64,000 nucleotides of DNA, from contig DAHXOT010000017.1 of NCBI GenBank assembly GCA_027364735.1, positions 186,001 through 250,000 on the forward strand, given 5' to 3'. Position 1 is the stretch's first letter; the number at the start of each line of letters is the position of its first letter. The DNA is from Hydrotalea sp. (lineage in GTDB: Bacteria; Bacteroidota; Bacteroidia; Chitinophagales; Chitinophagaceae). The notes beneath the pieces were generated by a model. The model ran no database searches and was not told the origin of the DNA. It saw nothing but the letters and a program-made list of their open reading frames with translations. The position numbers and the translations under genes were made by a program. Shown here in pieces: positions 54,575 through 62,952 of this stretch.

Positions 54575-55765
54575 ATGATGCAAGGAAAAAAAATATTAAT
54601 TGGTATAACCGGCAGTATTGCTGCATATAAATCAATTATTTTAATACGCTTATTAGTAAAAGCCGGAGCCGAAGTAAAAGTAATTATAACCGATGCAGCT
54701 AAAAATTTTGTATCGCCTTTAGTTTTATCAACCATATCAAAAAATAAGGTATTAAGTACATTGTTTGAAGATGATGAATGGAGCAATCATGTAGCTTTAG
54801 GCCGATGGGCTGATGTGTTTTTAATTGCACCACTTACTTGTAATTCATTAGCCAAAATGGCAACAGCACAGTGCGATAATTTATTATTGGCAATCTATCT
54901 ATCGGCAACTTGTAAAGTAGTGGTAGCACCAGCAATGGATGAAGATATGTGGCAACATGCAGCTACCAAAAGAAATTTATCTCTTTTACAGCAAGATGGT
55001 GTTTCTGTTATTGATGTTGATAATGGTGAGTTAGCAAGTGGTTTGTATGGTAATGGAAGAATGGCAGAGCCCGAAGCCATTTTTAATTTTATAGAAGAAA
55101 ATTTTTGTAGAGAAAATATTTTGGCTGGAAAGAAGGTTTTGGTAACTGCAGGTCCAACATACGAAGCAATTGATCCGGTTAGGTTTATAGGAAATTATTC
55201 TTCGGGTAAAATGGGTTTTGCTATTGCGAATGCCTTTTATGAAAAAGGAGCCGATGTAACATTGGTAACAGGCCCAACAAACGAACAAGCCTATTATAAA
55301 GGAATTAAAACTGTTTCTGTTATTAGTAGTGATGATATGTTTGATGCTTGTATTAAACATGCTGCTGCCGATATTGTAATAATGAGTGCTGCCGTTGCCG
55401 ATTTTAAGCCAATAGAAAAAGCGTCAGAAAAAATTAAAAAAGGCTCAAACAATTTTAGCATAGAACTTACTGCTACTAAAGATATTTTATATTATTTTGG
55501 TGTTCATAAAACCGCCAATCAATTTATTGCAGGATTTGCTTTAGAAACCAATAACGAAAAAGAAAATGCTTTAAAAAAATTAGTAAATAAAAAAGTTGAT
55601 TGTATTATTTTAAATTCCTTAAATAATCCTCAATCGGGTTTTGGGTACAATACAAATACTATTACCATTTTAGATAACAACTCCGAACTTGTTTTTCCTA
55701 CAAAAACAAAAAAAGAAGTGGCAGCCGACATTGTACAATATATTATTCAAAAAGTAATAGTCTAA
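54575..55765 (+). CDS. coaBC: Bifunctional phosphopantothenoylcysteine decarboxylase / phosphopantothenate-cysteine ligase
   Basis: A 396-residue two-domain flavoprotein. The CoaC part (about 1-180) has GITGSIAAYKS, the FMN-binding VAPAMDEDMW region (PXMNXXMW-type motif) and the active-site Cys loop; the CoaB part opens VTAGPTYEAIDPVRFIGNYSSGKMG near 190. It turns 4'-phosphopantothenate and cysteine into 4'-phosphopantetheine. Start at ATG 54575 or 54578 (Shine-Dalgarno spacing favours the second). Divergent from panC, uniting pantothenate and CoA synthesis at one site. Confidence 0.97.
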   Translation: MMQGKKILIGITGSIAAYKSIILIRLLVKAGAEVKVIITDAAKNFVSPLVLSTISKNKVLSTLFEDDEWSNHVALGRWADVFLIAPLTCNSLAKMATAQCDNLLLAIYLSATCKVVVAPAMDEDMWQHAATKRNLSLLQQDGVSVIDVDNGELASGLYGNGRMAEPEAIFNFIEENFCRENILAGKKVLVTAGPTYEAIDPVRFIGNYSSGKMGFAIANAFYEKGADVTLVTGPTNEQAYYKGIKTVSVISSDDMFDACIKHAAADIVIMSAAVADFKPIEKASEKIKKGSNNFSIELTATKDILYYFGVHKTANQFIAGFALETNNEKENALKKLVNKKVDCIILNSLNNPQSGFGYNTNTITILDNNSELVFPTKTKKEVAADIVQYIIQKVIV

Positions 55766-56016
55766 TTATACACTTTATTTATTAGCAAACAATTTTGTAT
55801 TAATAGCAATACAGACTTGTGAAGCAATTTTTTGTGTAAGAAGAATTGTCGTTATGTTTATAAGTTGTAAAAAAAATTGCAAAACAGGCACTTGCAACAA
55901 ACAATTTTTAGCTTACGGACAAGTGGGTTCAAGCAATAATTTCTTTTTAGTTAATTAACTATTATTTATCATTGGCGTTTATTTTAATAACAACATATAA
56001 ACCAAAACAGCGAATT

Positions 56017-59000
56017 ATGAAGAAACTTTTCTTTCTTAAGTTTTTATTATTTGGATTGGTATTATTGGTTTTACAACAAGCACAAGGACAGGTAACAACT
56101 GCTACTCTTGGCGGAACAGTAAAATCGAAAGACAATAAACCCTTATCCGGAGCTATTGTTAAAATAGTATTTGCCGATGCCGGTATAAGTAAAACCGCAT
56201 TAACAAAAGCAGACGGTAGTTTTTTTATACCCAATTTACGAGTAGGCGGTCCCTACACAGTAACAGCAAGTTTTACCGGGTACTCTCCCAAAACAGAATC
56301 TAATATTTTTCTAGATCTAGGGCAAAATACCGATGTTGCTGTAGTTATGGAAAATACCACAACAGAACTAAATGAAGTGGTGGTAACTTCTAAATCAAAA
56401 ATATTCGATAATCAAAGAACCGGAGCTTCTATTAATATCAGTTCCCGCCAAATCAGGCAATTACCTACAATTACAAGATCTGCCGATGATTTTACAAGAC
56501 TTACCCCATCGGCATCGCCAACTTATAATGGAATGTCTTTTGCCGGAAGAAATGGTCAATACAATAACTTTTCTTTAGATGGTGCTGTATTTAATAATCC
56601 TTTTGGATTAGACGCACCTACACCTGGTGGACAAACTGGTGCACAACCCATTTCATTAGATGCAATTGATCAAATACAGGTAAATATTGCACCTTACGAT
56701 GTTACCCAAGCCGGATTTACAGGTGCAGGTGTAAATACGGTTACCAAAAGTGGTACAAATAATTTTTATGGAACAGTGTATAGCTTTTATCGCAATCAAG
56801 CAATGACGGGGCATAAAGTTGATGGCAGCAATTTTACAGTACCTTCTCTTTCTCAATATCAAGGAGGATTTTCTTTAGGTGGTGCTATCACTAAAAATAA
56901 ATTATTCTATTTTGTAAATTTTGAAACCGAACAACGCGAAGATGAAGCTAGTGCTTATGTGGCTCAAAACGCCTCTAATGTTGGCGGATTAACTACTTCA
57001 CGCGTATTGCAAAAAGATTTAGATTCTGTAAGCAATATTTTATACAGAAGATTTGGATATGTTACTGGTCCTTATCAAGGATTTACATTAAAAACTACTA
57101 ATTATAAATGGTTAGCAAAATTAGATTGGGTAATTAACGATAAACATTCTTTATCATTTACTTATAATGGCTTAGATGCAACACAAGAAAAGCCTGCACA
57201 TCCCAATGCTATTAACAGAAGAGGCCCTGATGCTATTACACTTCAATTTAAAAATTCGGGCTATCAAATGGTTAATAAATTAAACTCATTTGGATTAGAG
57301 TTGAAATCTAATTTTAATAGCACTTATGCCAATAAATTTAGAGCAGTATATACCTTGTTTAGAGATAATAGAAATCCTTTTTCAACCCCATTTCCTGCTT
57401 TAAATATCACTAAATATGGTGTGCCATATATTGTTGCAGGGCATGAGCCTTTTTCTATCAATAACGTATTAAACCAAGACGCTTTGCAGTTAACCGATAA
57501 TTTTAATATTATTCTTGAAAAACATACCATCACTGCAGGTGCTTCTTATGAGCAATTTAAATTTGCCAATTCATTTAATATTGTAGGATATGGCCCTGCT
57601 CTTTTTGGTGGAATTGATATAAACGATTTTATTAACAAAGCCCCTGTAGGCGGTAATTTAATTTTTGGTGCATATCCTATTGATGCCGATGCGGCTTATG
57701 CAAGAAATAGATATGCGGCTAATCAATGGTCTTGGTATTATTTAACGGTAGGGCAATTATCTGCCTATTTGCAAGATGAATGGAAAGCAGGCAAAAACTT
57801 TAAATTAACCTATGGTATTAGAATAGATAAGCCACTTTATTTTCCTTCAAAAGCAAGTTACAGAAGTCCTAATATGAATGCAGATGGTACTTTTGCCGGC
57901 TCATACACAACCGGTACCCCAACAGTTGCTAATAGAGATAATCTAAAACTTTTCGATCCATCAGGAAACCCAGTTTCAAATGGTCCCGGCCAGCAAATTG
58001 ATAATTCAAGAATGCCTAATGGAGCTGCTTTGATTTCTCCACGAGTTGGATTTAATTGGGATGCGAATGGAAATAAAACCCTGCAAGTAAGAGGCGGAAC
58101 GGGCTTATTTACCGGAAGATTTCCTTTTGTATGGTTAGGTAATGCAATTGGTAATCCTTTTTCGGGTTATTACGATGTTACAGCTCAAAATTTTAAATGG
58201 CCTCAGATATGGAGAACTAATGTTGGCGTAGATTATAAGTTGAAAACAGGAACTATTGTAACAGTAGATGTAGCTTATACAAAAGATATTAATGCTATGA
58301 TGGTTCGAGATTATGGATTAGGTACACCTACCGGTCATTTAAATTCAGGTACTGCCGATACCAGAAGTGTGTACACTACTACCGATAAAGGAGCAACAGG
58401 CACTTATGTTTTTACAAATACTAATGTAGGAAGCTCTTTTAACTTTACTGTACAAGCACAACAAAACTTTAAAAACGGATTTTATTTAACCGGTTCTTAT
58501 AATTATCTGGTTGCAAAAGATGCAAGTTCTATTTCAGCAGAAATATCAGGAGATGCTTTTGACAGAAATCCTGTTTTAGGAAATGCCAATGTTGCTATTA
58601 GCTCTCCTTCCTTATACGGAAATACTCATCGGTTTGTAGTAGCCGGTATTAAAAAGTTTGAATATGGTACCGAAAAGCAATATGGAACTACTATTTCATT
58701 TTTTGCGAATTGGACAAGCGGCAATAGATTTTCTTATGTATATGGTGGTGATGTAAATAATGATGGTTCTGCCTTTAATGATTTAATGTACATACCTACC
58801 GCAACCGAAGTTGGTAAAATGAACTTTACAACTTTAGTAGATGCTTTTGGTAATACGCAAAATGCAGCTGCACAAGCAACCGCATTCGAAAATTTTATTC
58901 AACAAGATAAATATTTACGTGCTCATCGTGGACAATATTCTGGTAAATATGCCGGAGTTACTCCTTGGTTTAGCCAGTTAGATATGCGTGTGCTACAAGA

Positions 59001-59265
59001 CTTTTATTTGAAAGCGAAAGGCAAAATGCATACCGTTCAGTTAAGTTTGGATATTATTAATTTAGGAAACTTATTAAATAGCCATTGGGGAATAAGGCAA
59101 TATGCTAGTACAACGGGTTATTATCAGCCTATTTCGTACTTAGGAACCGATGTTAATGGTAAAGCTATGTATCAGTTCGATCCTTCTCAAAAAAATACTT
59201 TTACTACCAGTCCTGATTTGCCTTCTCGTTGGCAAATGCAGTTTGGTGTGCGATACATTTTTTAA
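56017..59265 (+). CDS. Oar-like TonB-dependent outer membrane receptor
   Basis: A 1082-residue protein starting at ATG 56017, which gives a signal peptide (MKKLFFLKFLLFGLVLLVLQQAQG). Next a CarboxypepD_reg-like domain (TATLGGTVKSKDNKPLSGAIVKI to VVTSK, about 28-115), a plug with RSADDFTRLTPSASPTYNGMSFAGRNGQYNNFSLDGAVFNNPFG, and a large barrel ending FGVRYIF with a terminal Phe. This Oar/CirA-like class occurs widely in Bacteroidota; ligand unknown. No SusD-like partner follows, and a terminator ends the transcript. The 250-base upstream gap holds its promoter and a Cys-rich 34-codon frame of doubtful status. Confidence 0.93.
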   Translation: MKKLFFLKFLLFGLVLLVLQQAQGQVTTATLGGTVKSKDNKPLSGAIVKIVFADAGISKTALTKADGSFFIPNLRVGGPYTVTASFTGYSPKTESNIFLDLGQNTDVAVVMENTTTELNEVVVTSKSKIFDNQRTGASINISSRQIRQLPTITRSADDFTRLTPSASPTYNGMSFAGRNGQYNNFSLDGAVFNNPFGLDAPTPGGQTGAQPISLDAIDQIQVNIAPYDVTQAGFTGAGVNTVTKSGTNNFYGTVYSFYRNQAMTGHKVDGSNFTVPSLSQYQGGFSLGGAITKNKLFYFVNFETEQREDEASAYVAQNASNVGGLTTSRVLQKDLDSVSNILYRRFGYVTGPYQGFTLKTTNYKWLAKLDWVINDKHSLSFTYNGLDATQEKPAHPNAINRRGPDAITLQFKNSGYQMVNKLNSFGLELKSNFNSTYANKFRAVYTLFRDNRNPFSTPFPALNITKYGVPYIVAGHEPFSINNVLNQDALQLTDNFNIILEKHTITAGASYEQFKFANSFNIVGYGPALFGGIDINDFINKAPVGGNLIFGAYPIDADAAYARNRYAANQWSWYYLTVGQLSAYLQDEWKAGKNFKLTYGIRIDKPLYFPSKASYRSPNMNADGTFAGSYTTGTPTVANRDNLKLFDPSGNPVSNGPGQQIDNSRMPNGAALISPRVGFNWDANGNKTLQVRGGTGLFTGRFPFVWLGNAIGNPFSGYYDVTAQNFKWPQIWRTNVGVDYKLKTGTIVTVDVAYTKDINAMMVRDYGLGTPTGHLNSGTADTRSVYTTTDKGATGTYVFTNTNVGSSFNFTVQAQQNFKNGFYLTGSYNYLVAKDASSISAEISGDAFDRNPVLGNANVAISSPSLYGNTHRFVVAGIKKFEYGTEKQYGTTISFFANWTSGNRFSYVYGGDVNNDGSAFNDLMYIPTATEVGKMNFTTLVDAFGNTQNAAAQATAFENFIQQDKYLRAHRGQYSGKYAGVTPWFSQLDMRVLQDFYLKAKGKMHTVQLSLDIINLGNLLNSHWGIRQYASTTGYYQPISYLGTDVNGKAMYQFDPSQKNTFTTSPDLPSRWQMQFGVRYIF

Positions 59266-59287
59266 CAGCATTAGTAATATTTGCAAT

Positions 59288-59320
59288 AAAAAAGGATAAT
59301 CATTTGATTATCCTTTTTTA
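59288..59320 (+). terminator. Intrinsic terminator of the Oar-like receptor
   Basis: AAAAAAGGATAATCA and TGATTATCCTTTTTT pair around a two- to three-base loop, with T6 on the right, 22 bases after the stop. Confidence 0.88.
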
Positions 59321-59484
59321 TTAAGTAAAGTTCTTTCCATAAAAATAAAAATATTCCATTATGTGGAAAAATTTCAATAATCTACATTAGTTATTATATT
59401 GATTTTCAATTAGTTATTCTTTTGGCACTATTTTTCATCTTATTATATCAGATAAGCAATTATAAAATCTTAAAACTAAAAACC

Positions 59485-59577
59485 ATGAAAAGCCAAATTA
59501 ACATCGACCAAAAAATTACTAATATTCTTTCAGTTCTTTTTGTAACTATCATAATTGCATCTGCAGTTGTTTTTTAA
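59485..59577 (+). CDS. Membrane micro-protein, 30 aa
   Basis: A 31-codon frame: MKSQINIDQKI, then a hydrophobic segment TNILSVLFVTIIIASAVVF reaching the stop. It encodes one transmembrane helix with a charged N-terminal cap. It is bounded by the receptor terminator upstream and a strong terminator 63 bases downstream, which suggests an independent short transcript. I do not know a family. Chance cannot be excluded for so short a frame in AT-rich DNA, hence moderate confidence. Confidence 0.5.
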   Translation: MKSQINIDQKITNILSVLFVTIIIASAVVF

Positions 59578-59639
59578 AAAGCTTTTATTTTATTTTATTT
59601 TTTTCATAGCGTGATTTTAATTTTATAGTTTTTAGGGTG

Positions 59640-59668
59640 AAGCCTTTGTTTTCAAAGGCTTTTTTTAT
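59640..59668 (+). terminator. Intrinsic terminator after the micro-protein frame
   Basis: AAGCCTTTG / CAAAGGCTT stem, TTTT loop, T8 tail. No rightward gene other than the 30-codon frame could need it, since the following gene is convergent. Confidence 0.88.
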
Positions 59669-59684
59669 TCATAAAATTTGATGC

Positions 59685-60530
59685 TTATAATAATGCAAGC
59701 ATTGTAAGAAGAAGCGATGCCGAGTTTTCTGCTGCTATTTTACCATATTTTTCAAAATCTAAAACTGCCGAATCGTTTGCAGTATCTGAAATAGATCGGA
59801 TTATTATAAAAGGAATATTTTGTTGATAACAAACTTGTGCAATAGCTGCACCTTCCATTTCAATAGCATCTGCCTGAAATTGGGTTCTTAATTGTTTATT
59901 TAATTGCGTATTTGCTAAAAAAATATCTCCTGTAATAATTTTTCCCATTAAAATTTTTGGTTTCTCTGTATGTATTTTTTGTAATGATATTTTTTCAACA
60001 GCTTTATGGCATGCAGCTAATAAAAGGTTATCGCTTTGAAAGGTTATTGGATTTGCTTTAAAATTGTATGGATTAAAAGTTGGGCGTTCAATAAATCCGG
60101 TGGTAGTATTTCTGCCATAATCGTGGTAAGCAATTTTTTTGGCAATTACTATATCACCGGGTTGTAATGAAGGATTCATTGCACCTGCAATTCCCGAAAA
60201 TAAAATATATTTTGGATTAAAATGTTCTATTAAAATTGTTAGTGTAATGGCTGCATTTACTTTTCCAATTCCCGATCGGGCAATAACTATTGGTTGATGT
60301 TTAAGTTTACCTACATAAAAGTGAATGCCTTCTATGGTGGTATCTTTTTCTTGCAATAAAGAATCTTTTAGCAGTTGTACTTCTGTTTCAAATGCACCAA
60401 CAATGGCAATAATATTTTTATGCTTTTTTGGTAATGTATTGGCAACTTTATCTTGTTGTACTAATATACCCTGACTAAAAATATTTATTTGTATTAAGCT
60501 ACAAATTGCTAATGTAAATACATGTTTCAT
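59685..60530 (-). CDS. Exported 5'-methylthioadenosine/S-adenosylhomocysteine nucleosidase-like protein
   Basis: A 281-residue nucleoside phosphorylase-fold enzyme. The family motifs are clear: IIAIVGAFETEVQLLKDSL, IARSGIGKVNAAITL, FSGIAGAMNPSLQPGDIVIA, the AIEMEGAAIAQVCYQ acid loop near 223 and the catalytic Asp in IIRSISDTAND. Unlike the usual cytosolic enzyme (about 230 residues) it has an N-terminal signal peptide (FTLAICSLIQINIFSQG) plus a short linker, so it probably acts in the periplasm, splitting adenine from MTA, SAH or 5'-deoxyadenosine. Divergent from the porin-like gene. Confidence 0.88.
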   Translation of the reverse strand: MKHVFTLAICSLIQINIFSQGILVQQDKVANTLPKKHKNIIAIVGAFETEVQLLKDSLLQEKDTTIEGIHFYVGKLKHQPIVIARSGIGKVNAAITLTILIEHFNPKYILFSGIAGAMNPSLQPGDIVIAKKIAYHDYGRNTTTGFIERPTFNPYNFKANPITFQSDNLLLAACHKAVEKISLQKIHTEKPKILMGKIITGDIFLANTQLNKQLRTQFQADAIEMEGAAIAQVCYQQNIPFIIIRSISDTANDSAVLDFEKYGKIAAENSASLLLTMLALL

Positions 60531-60657
60531 TAAGTTTCAAATTTAGAATGATAATTATCATCGTTTACAAAATTACAATGGTACAATTTTGTGTTTCAAA
60601 TAACGATGGCTGTCATAATGATTAAATAAAATCAGTTTGATTTACAATTTTTCATTA

Positions 60658-61995
60658 ATGAAAACAGCGAGCTTTAAATTTCTTTTTATTCTTATTATAA
60701 TGATTGATTTATTTTCTTATAAAGTTTCAGCACAAGATAAATATCTTCAACTCGATGAGAATAAAAGTACGAATCAATGGAGTATTAAATATTCGGGTTT
60801 TGTTAGAAATGATATTTTTTTCGATTCTCGGCAAATTGTAAATGCAAGAGAAGGAGAATTGGAACTTTTTCCGGCCGATATTGCTAAAGATGTAAATGGG
60901 TTAGATAAAAACGCCGCATCATCTTTTAATATATTAGCTGTATCCAGCAGAATAACAGGAACGCTTACTGGTCCCGATGCTTTTGGTGCCAAAACAAGTG
61001 GTATTATTGAAGGAGAATTTTTTGGCAATGGCAATGGTGTGTACGAAGGAAATTTATTTAGAATGAGGCATGCATATGCCCAATTAGATTGGGGTAAAAC
61101 AAAACTAGGTTTTGGACAATATTGGCATCCATTATATAATTTTGAATGTGCTCCCGGGCAATTAAGTTTTAATGCAGGAATGCCTTTTGTTCCTTTTAAT
61201 AGAAGTCCTCAAGTTCGATTAACCCAAGCCTTTTCGCATAATTTTCAATTAATAGTTGCAGCTATTGCCGAAAGAGATTTTACAAGTATTGTTCCATATA
61301 ATAATTCAGGATTAGCCAGTTTCACAACTGCTGGTGTTAATGCAACCGAAGGTATACGCAACGCTGCCATTCCTAATTTGCATACGCAAGTAATATATAA
61401 AAAAGCTAATGCAATGTTTGGAGTTGCTGTTGATTGGAAAATGCTTCGTCCGGCATTGGCTGTGGGTGCTGCACCGGGTATTGTCAGTAATGCAACGGTA
61501 AGTGGTTTTTCGTTCGAGGTATATGGCAAAATAATTACTCAGTGTGCAACACTTAAAGCTTCGTTTGTTTCAGGACAAAATTTAACCGATCAATTAATGC
61601 TTGGCGGATATGTAGCATACGGAACATATAGTGCAACCACCGCTTCAATTTACTATCAATCAACTTCTGTAAATTCTTATTGGATAGATATTTCGGGAAA
61701 TGGTAAAAACATAATTCCTGGTTTATTTATGGGGTATTCAAAAAATAATGGTTCAAACGAGTTAAATGGTATTGCAGCTTATGGAAGAGGTATAGGCGTA
61801 TCCGGAAGAGGTATTAATGATATTATGAGGGTTAGCCCCAGAATAGAATTTGTTTCAGGAAAATTTAAAATTGGAACTGAATTAGAAATAACTACTGCTG
61901 CTTATGGCAGCAGTATAAGTAATGCAAAAGTTACAGGCAATACCGATGCTGTAACCAATATAAGAGGATTGTTTATTACAACATTTCTTTTTTAA
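60658..61995 (+). CDS. Porin-like outer membrane beta-barrel protein
   Basis: A 445-residue protein starting at ATG 60658 (a codon at 60637 is less likely). Signal peptide (FKFLFILIIMIDLFSYKVSAQ), then alternating amphipathic strands: KYSGFVRNDIFFDSRQIV, SSRITGTLTGPDAFGAKTSGIIEGEFFG, FRMRHAYAQLDWGKTKLGFGQYWHPLY, ending IRGLFITTFLF with a terminal Phe. It resembles DcaP/porin-superfamily proteins of Bacteroidota, but I cannot name a substrate. Ends in a strong terminator. Confidence 0.78.
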   Translation: MKTASFKFLFILIIMIDLFSYKVSAQDKYLQLDENKSTNQWSIKYSGFVRNDIFFDSRQIVNAREGELELFPADIAKDVNGLDKNAASSFNILAVSSRITGTLTGPDAFGAKTSGIIEGEFFGNGNGVYEGNLFRMRHAYAQLDWGKTKLGFGQYWHPLYNFECAPGQLSFNAGMPFVPFNRSPQVRLTQAFSHNFQLIVAAIAERDFTSIVPYNNSGLASFTTAGVNATEGIRNAAIPNLHTQVIYKKANAMFGVAVDWKMLRPALAVGAAPGIVSNATVSGFSFEVYGKIITQCATLKASFVSGQNLTDQLMLGGYVAYGTYSATTASIYYQSTSVNSYWIDISGNGKNIIPGLFMGYSKNNGSNELNGIAAYGRGIGVSGRGINDIMRVSPRIEFVSGKFKIGTELEITTAAYGSSISNAKVTGNTDAVTNIRGLFITTFLF

Positions 61996-62021
61996 AATTT
62001 TCTCATGTGTTGTTGTTTTAT

Positions 62022-62055
62022 AAATGGTGAAAGGAGACTTTCACCATTTATTTTA
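62022..62055 (+). terminator. Intrinsic terminator of the porin-like gene
   Basis: Perfect 12-bp stem AAATGGTGAAAG / CTTTCACCATTT with GAGA tetraloop (GNRA class) and TATTTTAT tail. Confidence 0.9.
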
Positions 62056-62112
62056 TATCTTTTAAACTAAACTTCATAATAATTTCGTACTTTAATTGTA
62101 TAATCTTTATCT

Positions 62113-62952
62113 ATGAGACCAGTATCCATTCCTGCTTATATTGCAAAGTGTTGGGAACCCAATTTATCGGAAGAAATAATGCTTCAATCTATTAGGCAAT
62201 CTTATCAGCAGCTTACCCAAAAAAAAGAACCCGAAGTATCTGTTGTAATTCCGGCATATAATGAAGAAAAAAATATTCTTCAAACCTTACTTGCATTAAG
62301 TAGCAACATAACGCAATGGCCTGTTGAAATAATTGTAGTTAATAATAACTCGAAAGATAGAACTGAATTTTTAGTAACAGCCTCGGGTGTAAGATGTGTT
62401 AACGAAACTAAGCAAGGAATAACTGCTGCAAGAAATGCCGGATTAAAAGCTGCAAAAGGAAAGTACATTTTAAATGCCGATGCCGATTCTATTTATCCGA
62501 AAGATTGGATTGAGTTAATGATATATCCATTAGCATTCAAAAAAAATATTGCATTAACGTACGGAAGATTTTCTTTTATTCCAATTGGAAAAACAGGAAG
62601 ATTGAGTTATTTTTTTTATGAATATTTTGCAGATGTTAGTCGCTTTATTAAAAAATATATAAAAGATGAAGCTGTAAATGTATACGGATTTAATTCGGCT
62701 TATAGAAGGTTGCAGGGATTAGCAGTAGAAGGATATAATCATCCGCCGGGAAGTAATGAAGATGGATATCTTGCTTTAAAACTTAGAAATAATGGGTATG
62801 GAAAATTATATTATGTTACTAATGTAAAAGCATTAGTATGGACATCCGACAGGCGAATACAAATTGATGGTGGCTTTATGAAAGCTTCAGTACAACGGAT
62901 AAAAAAATTCTTTTCTCGCAATAAAGAAGTTACCATTAGAAGCGATCTTTAA
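62113..62952 (+). CDS. Family 2 glycosyltransferase
   Basis: A 279-residue GT-A enzyme. VSVVIPAYNEEKNILQTLLAL starts the domain at about 44; IIVVNNNSKDRTEFLV, GITAARNAGLKAAKGKYILNADADSIYP carries the DxD metal site (DADS near 125). The C-terminal part has FNSAYRR and PPGSNEDGYLAL. A 40-residue N-terminal extension precedes the fold. No TM helices are obvious. Probably transfers a sugar to an envelope glycan or lipid; no cluster around it. Its stop overlaps the kinase stop by a few bases. Confidence 0.88.
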   Translation: MRPVSIPAYIAKCWEPNLSEEIMLQSIRQSYQQLTQKKEPEVSVVIPAYNEEKNILQTLLALSSNITQWPVEIIVVNNNSKDRTEFLVTASGVRCVNETKQGITAARNAGLKAAKGKYILNADADSIYPKDWIELMIYPLAFKKNIALTYGRFSFIPIGKTGRLSYFFYEYFADVSRFIKKYIKDEAVNVYGFNSAYRRLQGLAVEGYNHPPGSNEDGYLALKLRNNGYGKLYYVTNVKALVWTSDRRIQIDGGFMKASVQRIKKFFSRNKEVTIRSDL

